DNA from: Allomyces macrogynus ATCC 38327
Taxonomy: Eukaryota > Blastocladiomycota > Blastocladiomycetes > Blastocladiales > Blastocladiaceae
Length of the DNA: 64,000 bases
Assembly (NCBI GenBank): GCA_000151295.1
Contig: GG745340.1
Coordinates: forward strand, 126,077 to 190,076
Direction of reading: 5' to 3'
Under the pieces are notes generated by a model, which did no database searches, had not been told where the DNA came from, and was given only the letters and a program-made list of their open reading frames with translations. This document shows, in pieces, positions 36,701-49,950 of the stretch; the stretch's first letter is position 1; each line of letters begins with the position of its first letter. A program made the position numbers and the translations under genes.

Positions 36701-38097
36701 AAGCGGCGAGCAACAACCGCAAGGTCAGCGAGTGTCGACTGTTGCTCCGGCTGCTGCTGTAGAAACGCGCACGTGGCGTGCAAACACTCGACGTAGTTGG
36801 GTGGGTCGTCGGGGCTGAGGTGGACTGCGAAAGACGCAGCGGGCTGCGATGCGTTGGTAGAGGCCAGACGTAGGCTTGCCAAAGATGTGGTCTCAGACCA
36901 CAAGCCAGTCTCGGATGCATCATCTCGCTCCACGGCCGACGACGGCGCCATATCACTCAGCGAGAGCGGCTTGAGTGGGTTCACGAGCTCGTCGATCAGC
37001 TCCATGCTGCCGTCGTCATTGAGCTCAACATATTTCGGGTAGGCGCGCGCAATGGCCTCAGGTCCACCAGCACGACCAATTTCTTTCGCGTAGTGCGCGA
37101 AAATAGCGGCGACCGTCTCAGCCGGCACGGTGCCCTCCTCATTGTCGTTATATGCAAACAGAAGCCGCAGGGCGAGCTGGCGCGCATCAATCGTATGGTC
37201 GTCAGGCGGCGCAAGTTGGTCTGGTTGCGCAACGAGAACCATCTCGTCCGTGCCACCGTCATAGGAGATATGGCCCGGGAACTCAACAGCGAGCTGTTGA
37301 ATCCCGCCGAGTTTAGCAAGCACCGCAGCATGCGTGCCATGCAGAGCCGTGTCAAGAGCAACGACGGGAGCGCTACGGCCTGGCAGCGAGGCCAAGGTAT
37401 TGCACGCGGCCGCCAGACACGCGCAATAAGCGGGAGCTGGCGGCAATGGAGTTGGGGGACGACGAGGCACCGTCGGCGACGTTGGCGATGCATTCGCGTA
37501 CTGGAGCGGCGTATTTGCGACCTTGACCGGATCGAGTGGACGGTGAGGCAGGTTCAGCAGCTCGAGTCGCGTCCCATCGTCGCGCAGCGCAATAAAAGTC
37601 GGGTAGATCGCAGCCAACTCCACCGGGTCCACAAACCGACCCGTCTCGTCCTCAAACTGCTTCAACATGGTCGCCGCCGTCGAGACAAAGACAGAACCGT
37701 GGCCGAGCTGGAGGCACGCAACAGTGAGCCGCAGCGCGAACCGGCGCTGGTGCAGTTCATGGTCCCTGTCGACACCCGGATGCGTAAACTTTGGGTGCGC
37801 GATGAGCACCACTTCCTTGCTGTCCTTGCCGTCCAGCCGGAGAATCTGCGGGAACTCAATAACCAGGCCCCTGACGCCGCCAAGCGAGCTCTGGGCAAAG
37901 TAATACTTTGCGACAATATCCTGGAGCGACGACAGCGGCGCACGGCGGTTCGGACAGGTCGCAAGATGGTCGCAAATAGAGCGTAGAAACACGAGATAGT
38001 TGGTCGGTTCGAGGCCCATGGCAGCAGTCAGAGAAGAGGACGGCGCCCGCGCGTGTATAGCGGCGCCGTCCGTGCGTTGCTGGTAGTTGTCGGTCAT
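33792..38097 (-). CDS. Paralog B: three winged-helix-like modules + pseudo-exonuclease + Ycf45/SpoIIIAA-type ATPase
   Basis: Exons 38097-36216, 36146-34445 and 34371-33792 give 1387 residues in frame. It has one more N-terminal module than A or C: NYLVFLRSICDHL (about 28), YCACLAAACNTL (about 224) and NYVECLHATCAFL (about 433). The exonuclease-like domain starts CDIYLVKS (about 660), with AVE for DxE, HDGRAAAT for HDxRxD and NAAFNVDQL for the final Y-x3-D motif. The ATPase part includes LHRVSRLLNKQGRVVGLTIR, P-loop KPGGGRT (Arg for Lys), VVDTYNELGGDGDAPHPALG and LVVDD. The second intron interrupts the P-loop Thr codon at the same place as in A and C; the first (36147-36215) is private to B. 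The start ATG at 38097 precedes the first module by 28 residues. Confidence 0.84.
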
Positions 38098-39654
38098 GGC
38101 GAGCACGAGCACAAGACGATTGGAGAGGGATGTCGTCGCGAACGACGAAGGGTCGCAGAAGACGAGCACGCTCCTTTGCGTCCAGAGGCAGGATGGTGAG
38201 GTCGATTTGTTGCTGTCTTTTGGTTCTTGCAGTCGGCAAACAGCGTCGACCTGGGTGAAGGCGCGGTGGGGAACGTGGAGTTGGAACGCGGTCGCGATCT
38301 GGCCGAGGCTTGTCGTGGAAATGACAACAGCTGCACCAGTGCGTGGCCCACACACAGCACCGACGCACCATCATCCTGTATTTTCTCATTCGCCCGCCAG
38401 CCAGAAATGTTTCAATCTTACGCTACGGCCACACCAGAAGGACCAGACACGAACGAACTTGGTCGTCAGCGTCGCATCATGCAGTTGCTAGAACCTGCCA
38501 AGGAGCAGTTTCCTGGTGTACAGGCTACGACTGCACGGGACTACACGCGTTAATTGTTGATAATCATCATACACATGAGATGAACGGCCAGCTCGCAAAA
38601 GAGCCAATCGAAGGAACATGAACTCCACGACCGGGTATCAATGAGGACCTGTCCAAGGGTAAAAGTGTGTCCCAATCTCAGTCTCTCGAGCCATGAGTGT
38701 CAGATCATAATAACTGAAAACTGAGAGGGTCGCTGGATATGCACGCAAGTGCAGGAGCATCAGCGCAGCATAAGGGCGGGCCTCGTCACTTTGAAACTGT
38801 GGTCGGGTACTTGAATGGCCGCTCCATGAAAGCTGCAAGAAGTATCAGCGGACGATAAATGGCGACAAGTGCAAGGCCTTTCGAAGTCCATGAATGGATC
38901 ATTTCCAGGCGCGTCTCCACTGTCACTACAAGTGAGCAAGAAACCAACCTTCGCAAGGGGGAAAACGTGCCAGGTTCCTGGCCCTGTGCAACACTGCAGC
39001 GGAAAAGTGATCGAGTCCTGACACACCCCCGGCCGTTCTGTCACAACGCACTTCCAACAAGTCCAGGTCTAGAAGAGATTTCAGTGCTCACGGCTGGAAT
39101 TTCTAGTGAAAGTAATGGCTGGCGGAGAAGCTTGAGACTCTTGGACTTGATGCTTTGAGCACGATTGCTTGGGCACGAGTGATGCGCACCAAGGTGTGGC
39201 GAAAATTCTCCGTTTGCAGCACCGTCACGGTGAAGTCTTCAAAAGTGGTCCTACTAACCCGCATTCTTTTCGCTTGAAAGCAGCATGTCTCGTTGCGATA
39301 TACGTTGGTGCTGTTAGTGAGATGAATCATGAGGATGGCTGCACGACTCAGTTGCTCGTGGAATATCTGGATCGCATGGATTGATGAGAATTGAGGATGC
39401 ATCAGAGGAACAGCCTTGCTTGACGCGAAGCATGCGTTTGCCTGGCCGCAATAGGGTCGGCATTGGAGATATCTAATGGTCGTCGATACATGTGCTGGCT
39501 TGCTGTTGGGGCACCCATTTCTTTTCGACTGCAGGAAAATCATCCGCGGATACTTTCGCTCCAGCTGCAACATTCACTCAAACCATACGATCCAAAACGA
39601 GAGCCAAACAAGTTTAATTCAAGGCATAAGGCACAGCGCACAATGAAGCGACGC
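38098..39654. other. AT-richer intergenic stretch between paralogs B and C
   Basis: No intact gene. Minus-strand frames (38760-39044, 39103-39573) give unstructured translations. The segment 39119-39310 resembles the 5' flank of paralog C, see the repeat entry. This may be the remains of a further, lost array member. Confidence 0.4.
39119..39310 (+). repeat. Diverged duplicate of the 5' flank of paralog C (other copy 43234-43440)
   Basis: ggcggagaagcttgaga followed by cttgatgctt at 39121-39155 lines up with ggtggagaagcttggga and cttgatgctt at 43236-43269. Two further collinear matches follow: gatgcgc, and gcagcatg with cgttgc (about 39283 and 43409). Spacing is similar in both copies (about 164 and 175 nt from the first match), same orientation. 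Confidence 0.45.
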
Positions 39655-42600
39655 TTATCGGACAACAAAAGGCTCCGCCTTGACCCAAAACGTGTCCTCG
39701 CCCGCCATTTCCCCTGTCCCACCCTTCGTCAGCGGCACGTTACGCGCACCGGGCAACCAACGGTGTTCGATCCTCCACACTGGTGGATTAGTAATCCAAG
39801 CGCCGCAGATCGACTCGTGCTTTGGGTTCTCGATATCCATCACCGTATCCAAAAGCCCATGGCGCACGGTCACGCTGCTGTGGCCGGGAAGCAGTGTGAC
39901 GGCCGCATCAAAGACATGGCCAATGAGCCGGTGCAGCACCAAACTCAAGAACGCGCTCGGGAAAGAGCCAGATGTGGCGGCAATGACGGCGCGAACGCAC
40001 GGCGCAATGAGCTGCAACGCGGCCACGTCGTCGTGCGTCGCAATCTCGTCAATGACGATAATGTCCGGCTGGTGGTTGCGCACGCCGTTCACAATCTGCG
40101 CGTGCTGAGCTGCGCGGTCGGCAACCTGTATGCGACGACACTTGCCGAGAGCAGGGTGCGGCACGTCGCCGTCGCCGCCAATTTCGTTGTACGTGTCAAT
40201 GACCAGAACTTGATGGCCGCGCGCGGCCAGACGCGCCGCAAGATCGCGGAGAACCGACCTGGAATCGGGGGAAGAGCATCAATGTGAGTGATTCGCTCAA
40301 ACAGAAGCACCAACCATCAAATGAACGTACGTGCGGCCCGAGCCTGGTGCGCCAGTAATCAAAATTGACTGGCCGGCCTTGTAAATCAAGTCGAGCAGCA
40401 AACGCCCGACACTCTTGTTGGGCGGGAACAAGCGACCCATGCGAATCGTGAGCCCAATCACGAGTCCATTCTTGTTGACGATGCGGCTGATACGATGCAA
40501 AGACCCGTCCAGTCCAGCGCAATCAGTGGTCGTGAATGTGAGCGAGTCGCAGATCAACGACAAGTCAGCCCGAGTAACGAGGCGGCATTCTTTCAAGACG
40601 TGTCGGCGCACGTTGTCCGCTGCGTCAATCATGAAGAGCTGCGGATGCTGGTCCAGATCAAGCAAAATCTGATGGACCGAATCGAGCGCGCGTGGGATAG
40701 CCTCGAGCGCAGCCGGCAAGTGCTTGGGGAAAATCGCCAAGAGCCGGTCCATTGCAAGCTGGTTATGCTCGGCCGCGTCAATTGGGTCTGGTTTGGCAAA
40801 CAGTTCCATCGCACCCTCGTCTGGAAGTGGGTATATAGGCATGTTTGCGACCGCCTCAGGCCGCCAAACGTGGTTCTGAACGCCAGATACAAACCGCGCT
40901 TGGACAAGCCGGCCCTTGGGCAGAGGTGCAATCGTCTTCCACAACTTTCCGACTGGCGCACTGGGCTCGCACGATATTGGATCAAACGTACTGCCTGGTG
41001 AGAGCCCGGACCGACCTTCAGCACTTTCGTGCCGGGCAATCATGTGGTCCGTGAGCCCCAAGAGGTGATCAGCGAGCGGAACAAGCCGCTCCACGAGAAA
41101 CGCGGCGAAGGCGAGCATGGTTTCCTGCTTGGCGTGCAAGTCCCAGAATGAGCGTGGAATCAGTAAGTTGGTACGTCCGGAGCGTCCGATTAGCATTGAC
41201 CCAAAGTCGTTCTTTCGCTGCGCATTCCCAGAGTACATCGACCATTGGCGGTACTCCTTGTCACACTCTTCCAGGACCGCCATGAGGTCGTAAAGGTAGG
41301 TGGGATCAAACCGCGAGAGAGGGCTACATGGATCATTGCTGCGCCAATTTTCTGCTCGGACAACGGCATACCATTCGAGCCAGTCAGTGAACAAAGACTG
41401 CGTGTCAAGTGTGCGCTGGAGCGGCAACTGCAAGTCGAGCAAACGAGAAAGCGCTTCCAACACAGCACCGCCACCATGCACGACAAACATTGTCTTCGAA
41501 TCTTCAAATAGTTGCTTAATCGCGACTATCATGCCGTCATGCTCGCCGATATCTGTGCGCGCCAAGTCCCAAACAAGAACAACTTGCCGACTCGAATCGT
41601 GGGGACTCTGGAACGAGAGCAGAATGACGTCAACTGTCACAAAAGAGCCAGCAGCAAACCGGCCCTCAATGCCCAGAGCAAATCGATGAACTTGGCGCTC
41701 CAAGAGGGCAGCAGAAATGGCCTGCGCATCGCTCACTGTCGAGACAAGATAGACACTGGAGACACTTGTCGACGTGCTTGTACGCCATTTGTCCGGAATC
41801 GGGCTGGACCAGTAACGTTTGGATGCAGACGTTGCAGCATTCTTCCACATGGTCACAGTTCTCTGGCCAGCCGGCTGCATAATGAACTCAGGCTTCACCA
41901 AGGAAGGGTGGGCCATTTGTGCACAATGTGATGCTTGCTTCACAGTCGTGTCTGCAGAATCAGCGTCTTGCAAACAAGAATCAAAGAGACGACTCGGGAG
42001 CGCAAAAATGCGCAAGTCGCCACGAGCGTCAAGACGCAGAAACGGCCGGTACACTGAATTCAGCACGCCCACGTCCAAGATCCCACCCGTCTTGTCCTTG
42101 TGCTGCGCCAAAACACGAGCCACCACTGACGACTGGACCCGCCCAAGACGGTTCCCATTGTGAGCAAGTATGAGCCGAAGAGCATGACGGCGCTGCTGAA
42201 TGGCCAGGTCAGACGGGAGCGTTGAGAAATCGACCGACAGGAGCCGCAGCGCATGCGTCTGGGCCACAAACCGGACGTGGGACGGAAACTCGATCGCAAG
42301 TTCCAGGAGCGTCGTCAATTCTGCGACCACTTTGGGAAACTGGAACGCAATGGGAGCAAGATCGGTAAGTGGAGCCTCGCCATTGGGCCGCTGCTGCAGG
42401 AAAGCACAAGTCGCGCGCAAACAAGTGCCAAAGTAAGGGAGACCCGGGTCGCGCTCAGAGGCCGGCAAGATGCTCGATGAATCTGGATCAGCACAATCAA
42501 TGGTCGCGGGATCGAGAGCATGAGCAGGCAGCGCCGCCGTGTCCGCGCCGCCAAAATCCTGGATGGGAGAGAGCGATTCGTCAAATGACGCGTCACGCAT

Positions 42601-43215
42601 CGGCAACTTGGTGGACAAACCCTCAACAGGATCAAGAGTCAACTTGGCCAAAGACGCATCAGACATGGGCAACGTCGCCAAGTCGTTGAGCGACATTGGA
42701 GCAACAACATTGGGCGGCACGTCAATCAGTTCCATGGTCCCATCAGGACGCAGTTCCAACAAGTCCGGGTACGCGCGAGCAAGCGTCTCAGGGCCGCCAA
42801 TGCCGCGAATCGTTTCCGCATGCCGCGCAAAGACGGCGGCCGCAATCTCGGCGGTCGAAGTCCCAGTCTCGTTCTGGTTGTAGGCAAATAAGAGACGCAG
42901 CGCGTAGCGACGAGCGTCAATCATGCAGTCGTCGAGTGGCGTCAAGTCACTCGGATGCGCAATGAGCACCAACACGTCCGAAATTACATTGTACGCGACA
43001 TGGTCAGGGAACTCGATGGCGAGCTGGCGGACCCCACCAAGTGCGGTGAGCACAGAGGCATAGTCAGCGTCGAGCTTCGTGGCAAGAGCATCAATCGACG
43101 CGAGCTCCATGGGCTGCGTCGCCAAAATATCACATGCTGCAGTCAGGCATGCATTGTACGCTGGAGCTGCGGATGCTTCAGGCAAGAGAGGGTCAGACGG
43201 AACTGGGAAACTCAT
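39655..43215 (-). CDS. Paralog C: winged-helix-like repeats + pseudo-exonuclease + Ycf45/SpoIIIAA-type ATPase
   Basis: Exons 43215-40331 and 40258-39655, 1162 residues, the shortest copy because the linkers are short. Modules begin YNACLTAACDIL (residue 19) and YFGTCLRATCAFL (about 260). The exonuclease-like domain (about 485-760) has GIE for DxE, HGGGAVLE for HDxRxD and Leu at the last Asp. The ATPase part (about 828-1162) is the closest of the three to the bacterial/plastid family: LHRISRIVNKNGLVIGLTIR, P-loop GAPGSGRT, VIDTYNEIGGDGDVPHPALG, CRRIQV and IIVIDEIAT, an intact Walker B. Only the Walker A Lys is replaced (Arg). Its coding sequence is visibly less GC-rich than A or B. The one intron sits in the P-loop Thr codon, as in A and B. 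Divergent from RanGAP. Confidence 0.85.
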
Positions 43216-43614
43216 GATTGGAGGGCAAATGCCTGGTGGAGAAGCTTGGGAAACTTGAGCTTGATGCTTCCGTGTCCTTTGTCAAGTACGGTTTCGCCTT
43301 GAATGATGCGCGACGCGTTGACGTGTTACGGCTTGAGTGGCGACGCTTGCTTGTGTCCTGGGCGTCGCGCGGGGCGCACGCATACTGGCTTTGTCCTCAT
43401 GTGAGGGCAGCATGCTTCGTTGCTAGATCTGCACAGGCGACCCTCTCCGTTGCCATGGCCTCTGTGCAACCCAACTCCATTGCCAGATTCGTTCGTCGTC
43501 GACGACGTCGTCCTCCTCGTCAACCGTCCAGTCTGCCGCGCCAACTCGCTGCATTTTGTGCTCAACGCTTCATCGAGCCCGTCCAACCCTTCCCCACCAC
43601 TTTCCGCCGCCTCC
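43216..43614. other. Divergent promoter region, paralog C / RanGAP
   Basis: 399 nt between head-to-head genes. 43234-43440 is the second copy of the duplicated segment also found at 39119-39310. The RanGAP leader is pyrimidine-rich. Confidence 0.4.
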
Positions 43615-44834
43615 ATGTCGACCATTTTCCGCATTCCCGGCCAGGGCCTCAAGTTCGACACGGCCAAGGACGTCGAAGTGCACGCCGCCAAGCTGCAGGC
43701 CATGACCAACGTCACCGAGGTGCACCTGTCGGGCCACACGTTTGGTATCGAGGCGGCCAAGGCCATTGGCGCCGCGCTTGTCGGCAAGAAGGACCTCAAG
43801 GTGCTGCCGCGCCCAAATTCAAATTTGATGGCCCATTTCGAACCGCATCACCGACTGACGACGACGACTATCGTTCGCCCACCGTCCACCAGATTTGCAA
43901 TTTCTCCGACATGTTCACCGGCCGCCTCAAGTCCGAGATCCCGGCCTGCCTGACGGCGCTCACCGAACCTTTGATCCCGCTTGCCGTGCACACGCTCGAC
44001 CTCTCGGACAACGCCTTTGGCCCCGCCGGCGCGTTCCCGATCGTCCCATTCCTGTCGCAGACCACCTCGCTTCACACGCTGCGGCTCAACAACAACGGGC
44101 TCGGCCAGGGCGGGCAGGCCGTCGCTGACGCGCTCGCCGCACAGGCTGCCGCGCACAAGGCCGCGGGCCGCGCGTCGCCGCTTCGCGTGTTTGTCGCTGG
44201 CCGCAACCGGCTCGAGAACGGGTCGATGCCGAAACTGGCCGCCGCATTTGCTGCACACGGCAACGTCGAGCACGTGCAGATTCCGCAGAACGGGATTCGG
44301 CCAGAGGGGATTGCCGAGCTCGTCGCGGGTCTGAAGTCGTGCAAGGGGCTCAAGGTGCTCGACGTGCAGGATAACACGCTGACCAAGGCCGGCGCTGCTG
44401 CGGTTGCCGCGGCATTGCCGTCGTGGCCGCACCTGCGCAAGCTGCACCTCGGCGACTGCCTGCTGACGGCCAAGGGCGCCGCGGTCCTGTTCAAGGCCAT
44501 GCGTGCGGCCAAGGTGGACTCGATTGAGGAACTGCACCTCGGGTTCAATGAGATCAACGCCAAGGGCGCGTCGTTGCTCGGCGACTGGCTGCGTGCGCAC
44601 GGCGGTAAGGTTACGTTGCTCGAGCTGAACGGCAACTGCTTTGAGGCCGAGAGCGACGAGGTTGAGCGGATCAAGGAGATTCTCGAAGGGTTCGGCCATG
44701 AGGACGCGCTCGATGAGCTTGACGAGATGGAGGAACTCTCGGAGGACGAGGCCGAGGACGAGGCGGAGGAGGAAGAGGAGGAGGAGGCCGACGAGCTGGC
44801 GTCCAAGATCGAGTCGCTGAAGATCAAGGACTAA
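43615..44834 (+). CDS. RNA1: Ran GTPase-activating protein (Rna1/RanGAP1 family)
   Basis: Stimulates GTP hydrolysis by Ran on the cytoplasmic side and so drives nuclear transport. Exons 43615-43800 and 43893-44834, 375 residues, close to yeast Rna1 length. Leucine-rich repeats of the ribonuclease-inhibitor type fill the protein: VTEVHLSGHTFGIEAA, VHTLDLSDNAFGPAGA, LHTLRLNNNGLGQGG, LRVFVAGRNRLENGSM (bearing the conserved GRNRLENG of RanGAPs), VEHVQIPQNGIRPEG and LKVLDVQDNTLTKAG. A strongly acidic tail (EDEAEEEEEEEADE) follows, also typical. The animal SUMO-target domain is absent. The start ATG is followed by MSTIFRIPGQGLKFDT and leaves a normal leader. Confidence 0.95.
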
Positions 44835-45333
44835 GCGCGTTTGGGCCATCCGTTTTTCTTTCGTTTCTTTTTGATATAGTTGTTAGTTTGGTTGTGCCGT
44901 TTCTTTCGCTCCCCTCTTTCCTCGCTACACTATTCCATCCACCATGTCCCCCTCTCTCGCTGCCGTGTAATTTTTGATCGCGAAATGAAACGATGAGCGC
45001 TTGATTTGCTTCAAGTTCCTCTCTTGCTGCCACTCCCGTTCGCAAGCGTGGACCGAAAGTGTTTCTTTACCATTATGAGCACCAAAAGGCGGAACGAGGC
45101 CCAAACCAAAACAGGAGGGAGCGGGGAGCGGGTGGACGAACTAGTTTGTACAAGTTGGGGAGATCAGGGGACTGGCGGCGCAAGAGAGGAGAGGCATGTG
45201 GACTTGAGATTGTTTCCCGAATGAACAATGGTTGGTGGTTTGGGGCCGTCCAGTCCCGGAAGCGGGAGGGGGAGAGAGACGAGGAGGAAAAGAAAAGACT
45301 GTTCAAAAACGACAGATATCTTTCGGACCCATC
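44835..45333. other. Convergent intergenic region, RanGAP / DLD
   Basis: 3' flanks of two convergent genes. T-rich downstream of RanGAP. No gene seen. Confidence 0.45.
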
Positions 45334-47204
<1,871 letters not shown>

Positions 47205-47816
47205 TGCGGCAAGCTGAGGTCCAAGAGTCGAGTGGGGGGGGGAAGGGGGGGGGCTGGCGAATGCTCGCATGAAGACATGTAGCCGCGGGCAGATGCCTAG
47301 ACACGCAAAGCAGCAAAGCAGCACGGCGGCTGCAGGCCAGCGCAGGACATCAGCGTGTGGGGGCGGTCCGATGACCTTGCGACAGGTTTGGCGGTCGGCC
47401 CTGCAGCAACCTGGGGCCGGTAACCTAACCGAACCCCGCTTCGCTCCGGGATTTTCCGAACGCGGTCGGGTCAGGTCGGGCCTTACAAAGCGAGCTGCTC
47501 AGAGCTCTTTCGAACCATCAAACCTGGGTCAACGCGTGTCGCCGCGTGTCGACCCTGCCGACTGACCGGCACGCACCGACGTGGGTGGTGACGTCGTCGA
47601 CGGGCAGCGATTGAGCGCGGCGAGCCGACAGTTGGGGCGACAATGGTAGCGACGCGCAGGGCCATTTCGTTGAAGCCTAGAGGTCAATTACTGATATATA
47701 AATCCCTGCTCGGCCGGCACGAACCAGCCCAATAAACACACGCGCAACACATCGTCTGTCCTTCTCCACTCCCTCTCCACCCCCTCTGGCGCGGACGGGC
47801 GGCGCGCCTAGTCCGT
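47205..47816. other. Intergenic between DLD and the hydrolase gene
   Basis: DLD promoter and 3' flank of the next minus-strand gene. Contains G-runs broken by AA around 47233-47252. No gene seen. Confidence 0.4.
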
Positions 47817-49950
47817 CTACTTGAACGTCCGCCGCACACCGAGCAACACCAGCAGCACCACGAGCACGCGCCGCGACTGCACCACATTTTGCATGATCCA
47901 CTGCACTAGCGCGCGCAGCGTCGCCGTCCGCGCACCAGGCGTCACGAGCCACGCCGGCAGGCCGCGACGCGCGACGACGCCAGCGGTGGCAGCAGCCGCG
48001 TCGGCGTCCGCGGCGGGAAGCGCGCGTGATGCCGGCGGCTCGGCGGTCGGGGCAGGTGCGGCGGTAGAAGCAGGAGCAGCCGTCGGGGCAGGTGCGGCCG
48101 TCGGAGCGGCCGGTCTCGGCGCGCGACAAGGGCGACGTCGACGCGTATGCCTCCGACATTTGCACGGCGCTTGTCGCGGCCCGACACGCCGGGCTTGGCC
48201 GGCGCGGCAATGGCTGCCGACGCGTCCGACGCGGTACCCTCGTCCACGTCCGTCTCAAAGTCCGACGCGTCCGTGGCGGCCGGGTCCGGCACGGGAACGA
48301 TCGCCTCGGCCTAGATGCACGTTTCGGTCAGCGACTGAGCCCATGAACGAGTGACGAAAGTCGAATGTATGTACCTCGAGGACGGCCGACAGGTACTGGC
48401 CGTAGATGGCCGTGCACCACCGCTCCGGCTTGAGCCACCCTGTGTAGTGGCCAATGTGCCCGCCCATGCGCGTCGTGCCAATCATGACCCACGGGTTCTC
48501 GTCGGCCGCGCGGAACGGAATCGCCTCGAGCGGCGAGATCGGGTCGTCGAGGGCGTTGAAGCAGAGCAAAGGCACGCGGACTACATCAAGAAAAATAAAA
48601 GCGGTCAGCATCCACCGCATGATCTCATCAAGAAGCGCGGCTAGGCACGCACTCTTAGAAATGTAATTGCACGAGCTCGCGTCGGCATAGTAGTCTTCGA
48701 CCGTCATGTACCCAAACACGATGCGCGTGACGCGGTCGTCAAACTCCCAAATGTGCTTCGAGTTCATGATGCGGCCATGGTGAATCTTTGGGTGGCGGCG
48801 AATGACGTGCGCATGCTTCAAATAGGCCTTTTTCAAGTTGCTGGCCAGCGCGCGCGAGTAGACGCGGTGCAGCCGCGTCTGCAAGAGCCGCTTGTTCGAC
48901 ATGACAAAGTCGAACGGGTTGCACACCGAGACGGCGCCCACAAACGGCGCGTTCTTGCCCTCCTCGCCCAAGTACTTGACGAGAATGTTCGACCCGAGCG
49001 AGAAACCAATCGCCGCCATCTTGGCGTGCGGCAGGCATTTTTGCAGATGCTTCATGGCGAACCGGAAGTCGTCCGTGTAGGCGCCATTGTAGAGCTGCGG
49101 CGTCTTAAGGTCCGACTCGGCACCTGGAGAGTAGTGAAATGAAGGGTCAGGGGGTGCGGTCCGCGTCGGCGTCAAGCATTCAGGGGTAAAATAAAAACAT
49201 ACAACCGCGCGAGTTGACGACGATGCAGCGGTAACCGTGCGGCGGCGATGCGAGGAACGAGACAAGATCCTGAACGTAGTTTTCATTGGATCCTACACAT
49301 TGTAGAGCGTAAGACGTCGTCCATTTTCAACAGGTCGGCGCGGACACGAGCACCGCCCTCCGGCCGCGTGCGTAAAAAAACCAAACCGTACCCCCGGTCA
49401 ACCCGTGCAGAATCACGACCGTCGGCGTCGTCGAGCGGTACGGCACGCCGCCCTTGGGCCGCGACCAATCAATCGCAATCTCGCCACCGTCGGGCGTCGT
49501 CAAGAAGTCGCGGTCGTACTCGGCGCGACCGTTGAGCCGGCCGAGCGCCGCGTGAATGGTCTGCAGGTGCGCGTTGAACAGGTAGGGCGTCGCGCGGAAC
49601 GGCGTGCGCCAGGCCGGGCACGTCAGGCGCAGGTACTCGCGCCACGACCAGACGGAGCCGGGCGCGTCGCTGTCGTTGACACGCGCGGCAGGTGAGGGAG
49701 ACGCGGGCGTCGACAGGTCCCGACGGCCCCGACGGCCCGTGGCGACGCGCAGGTCGCCGACAGAGTGCAGGACAAACGGGTCCGGGGTCATGGCCGTGCG
49801 CGCCATGGCGTAGAGGACGTAGGCGACGCCGAGCGCAATCGTGCCGAGCACGAAGGGCTTGGCATAGGCCCAGACGGTGATGGTTGGGTCGACGAGGGCG
49901 GCAAACGCCGCCCAGACGAGAGCGAGCGCTTGGTCCATGGCGGGATACAT
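47817..49950 (-). CDS. ABHD1/3-EHT1-type alpha/beta hydrolase, membrane-anchored
   Basis: Predicted lipase/acyltransferase-like serine hydrolase. Exons 49950-49392, 49292-49203, 49123-48653, 48580-48375 and from 48310 on. N-terminal transmembrane helix (FVLGTIALGVAYVLYAMA), then the family order PYLFNAHLQTIHA, VVILHGLTGGSNENY (oxyanion region), VVNSRGCAESDL, nucleophile elbow GFSLG, catalytic Asp in NALDDPISP and His in GGHIGHYTG. Downstream the protein becomes Ala/Thr/Pro/Asp-rich. The final stretch (LVQWIMQNVVQSRR then a short hydrophobic VLVVLLVLLGV, stop at 47817) is in a different frame, so one more intron around 48080-48240 is likely but I could not place it; without it the frame stops at 47942. 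Core identity firm, C-terminus tentative. Confidence 0.85.

Noticed and set aside
38098..39654. Transposable element between paralogs B and C
   Set aside because: No transposase, integrase or reverse-transcriptase motif and no terminal repeats could be seen.
29090..43215. Recent horizontal transfer of the array from bacteria or a plastid
   Set aside because: All copies share a spliceosomal intron and eukaryotic low-complexity linkers; an old origin cannot be excluded but recent transfer is unlikely.
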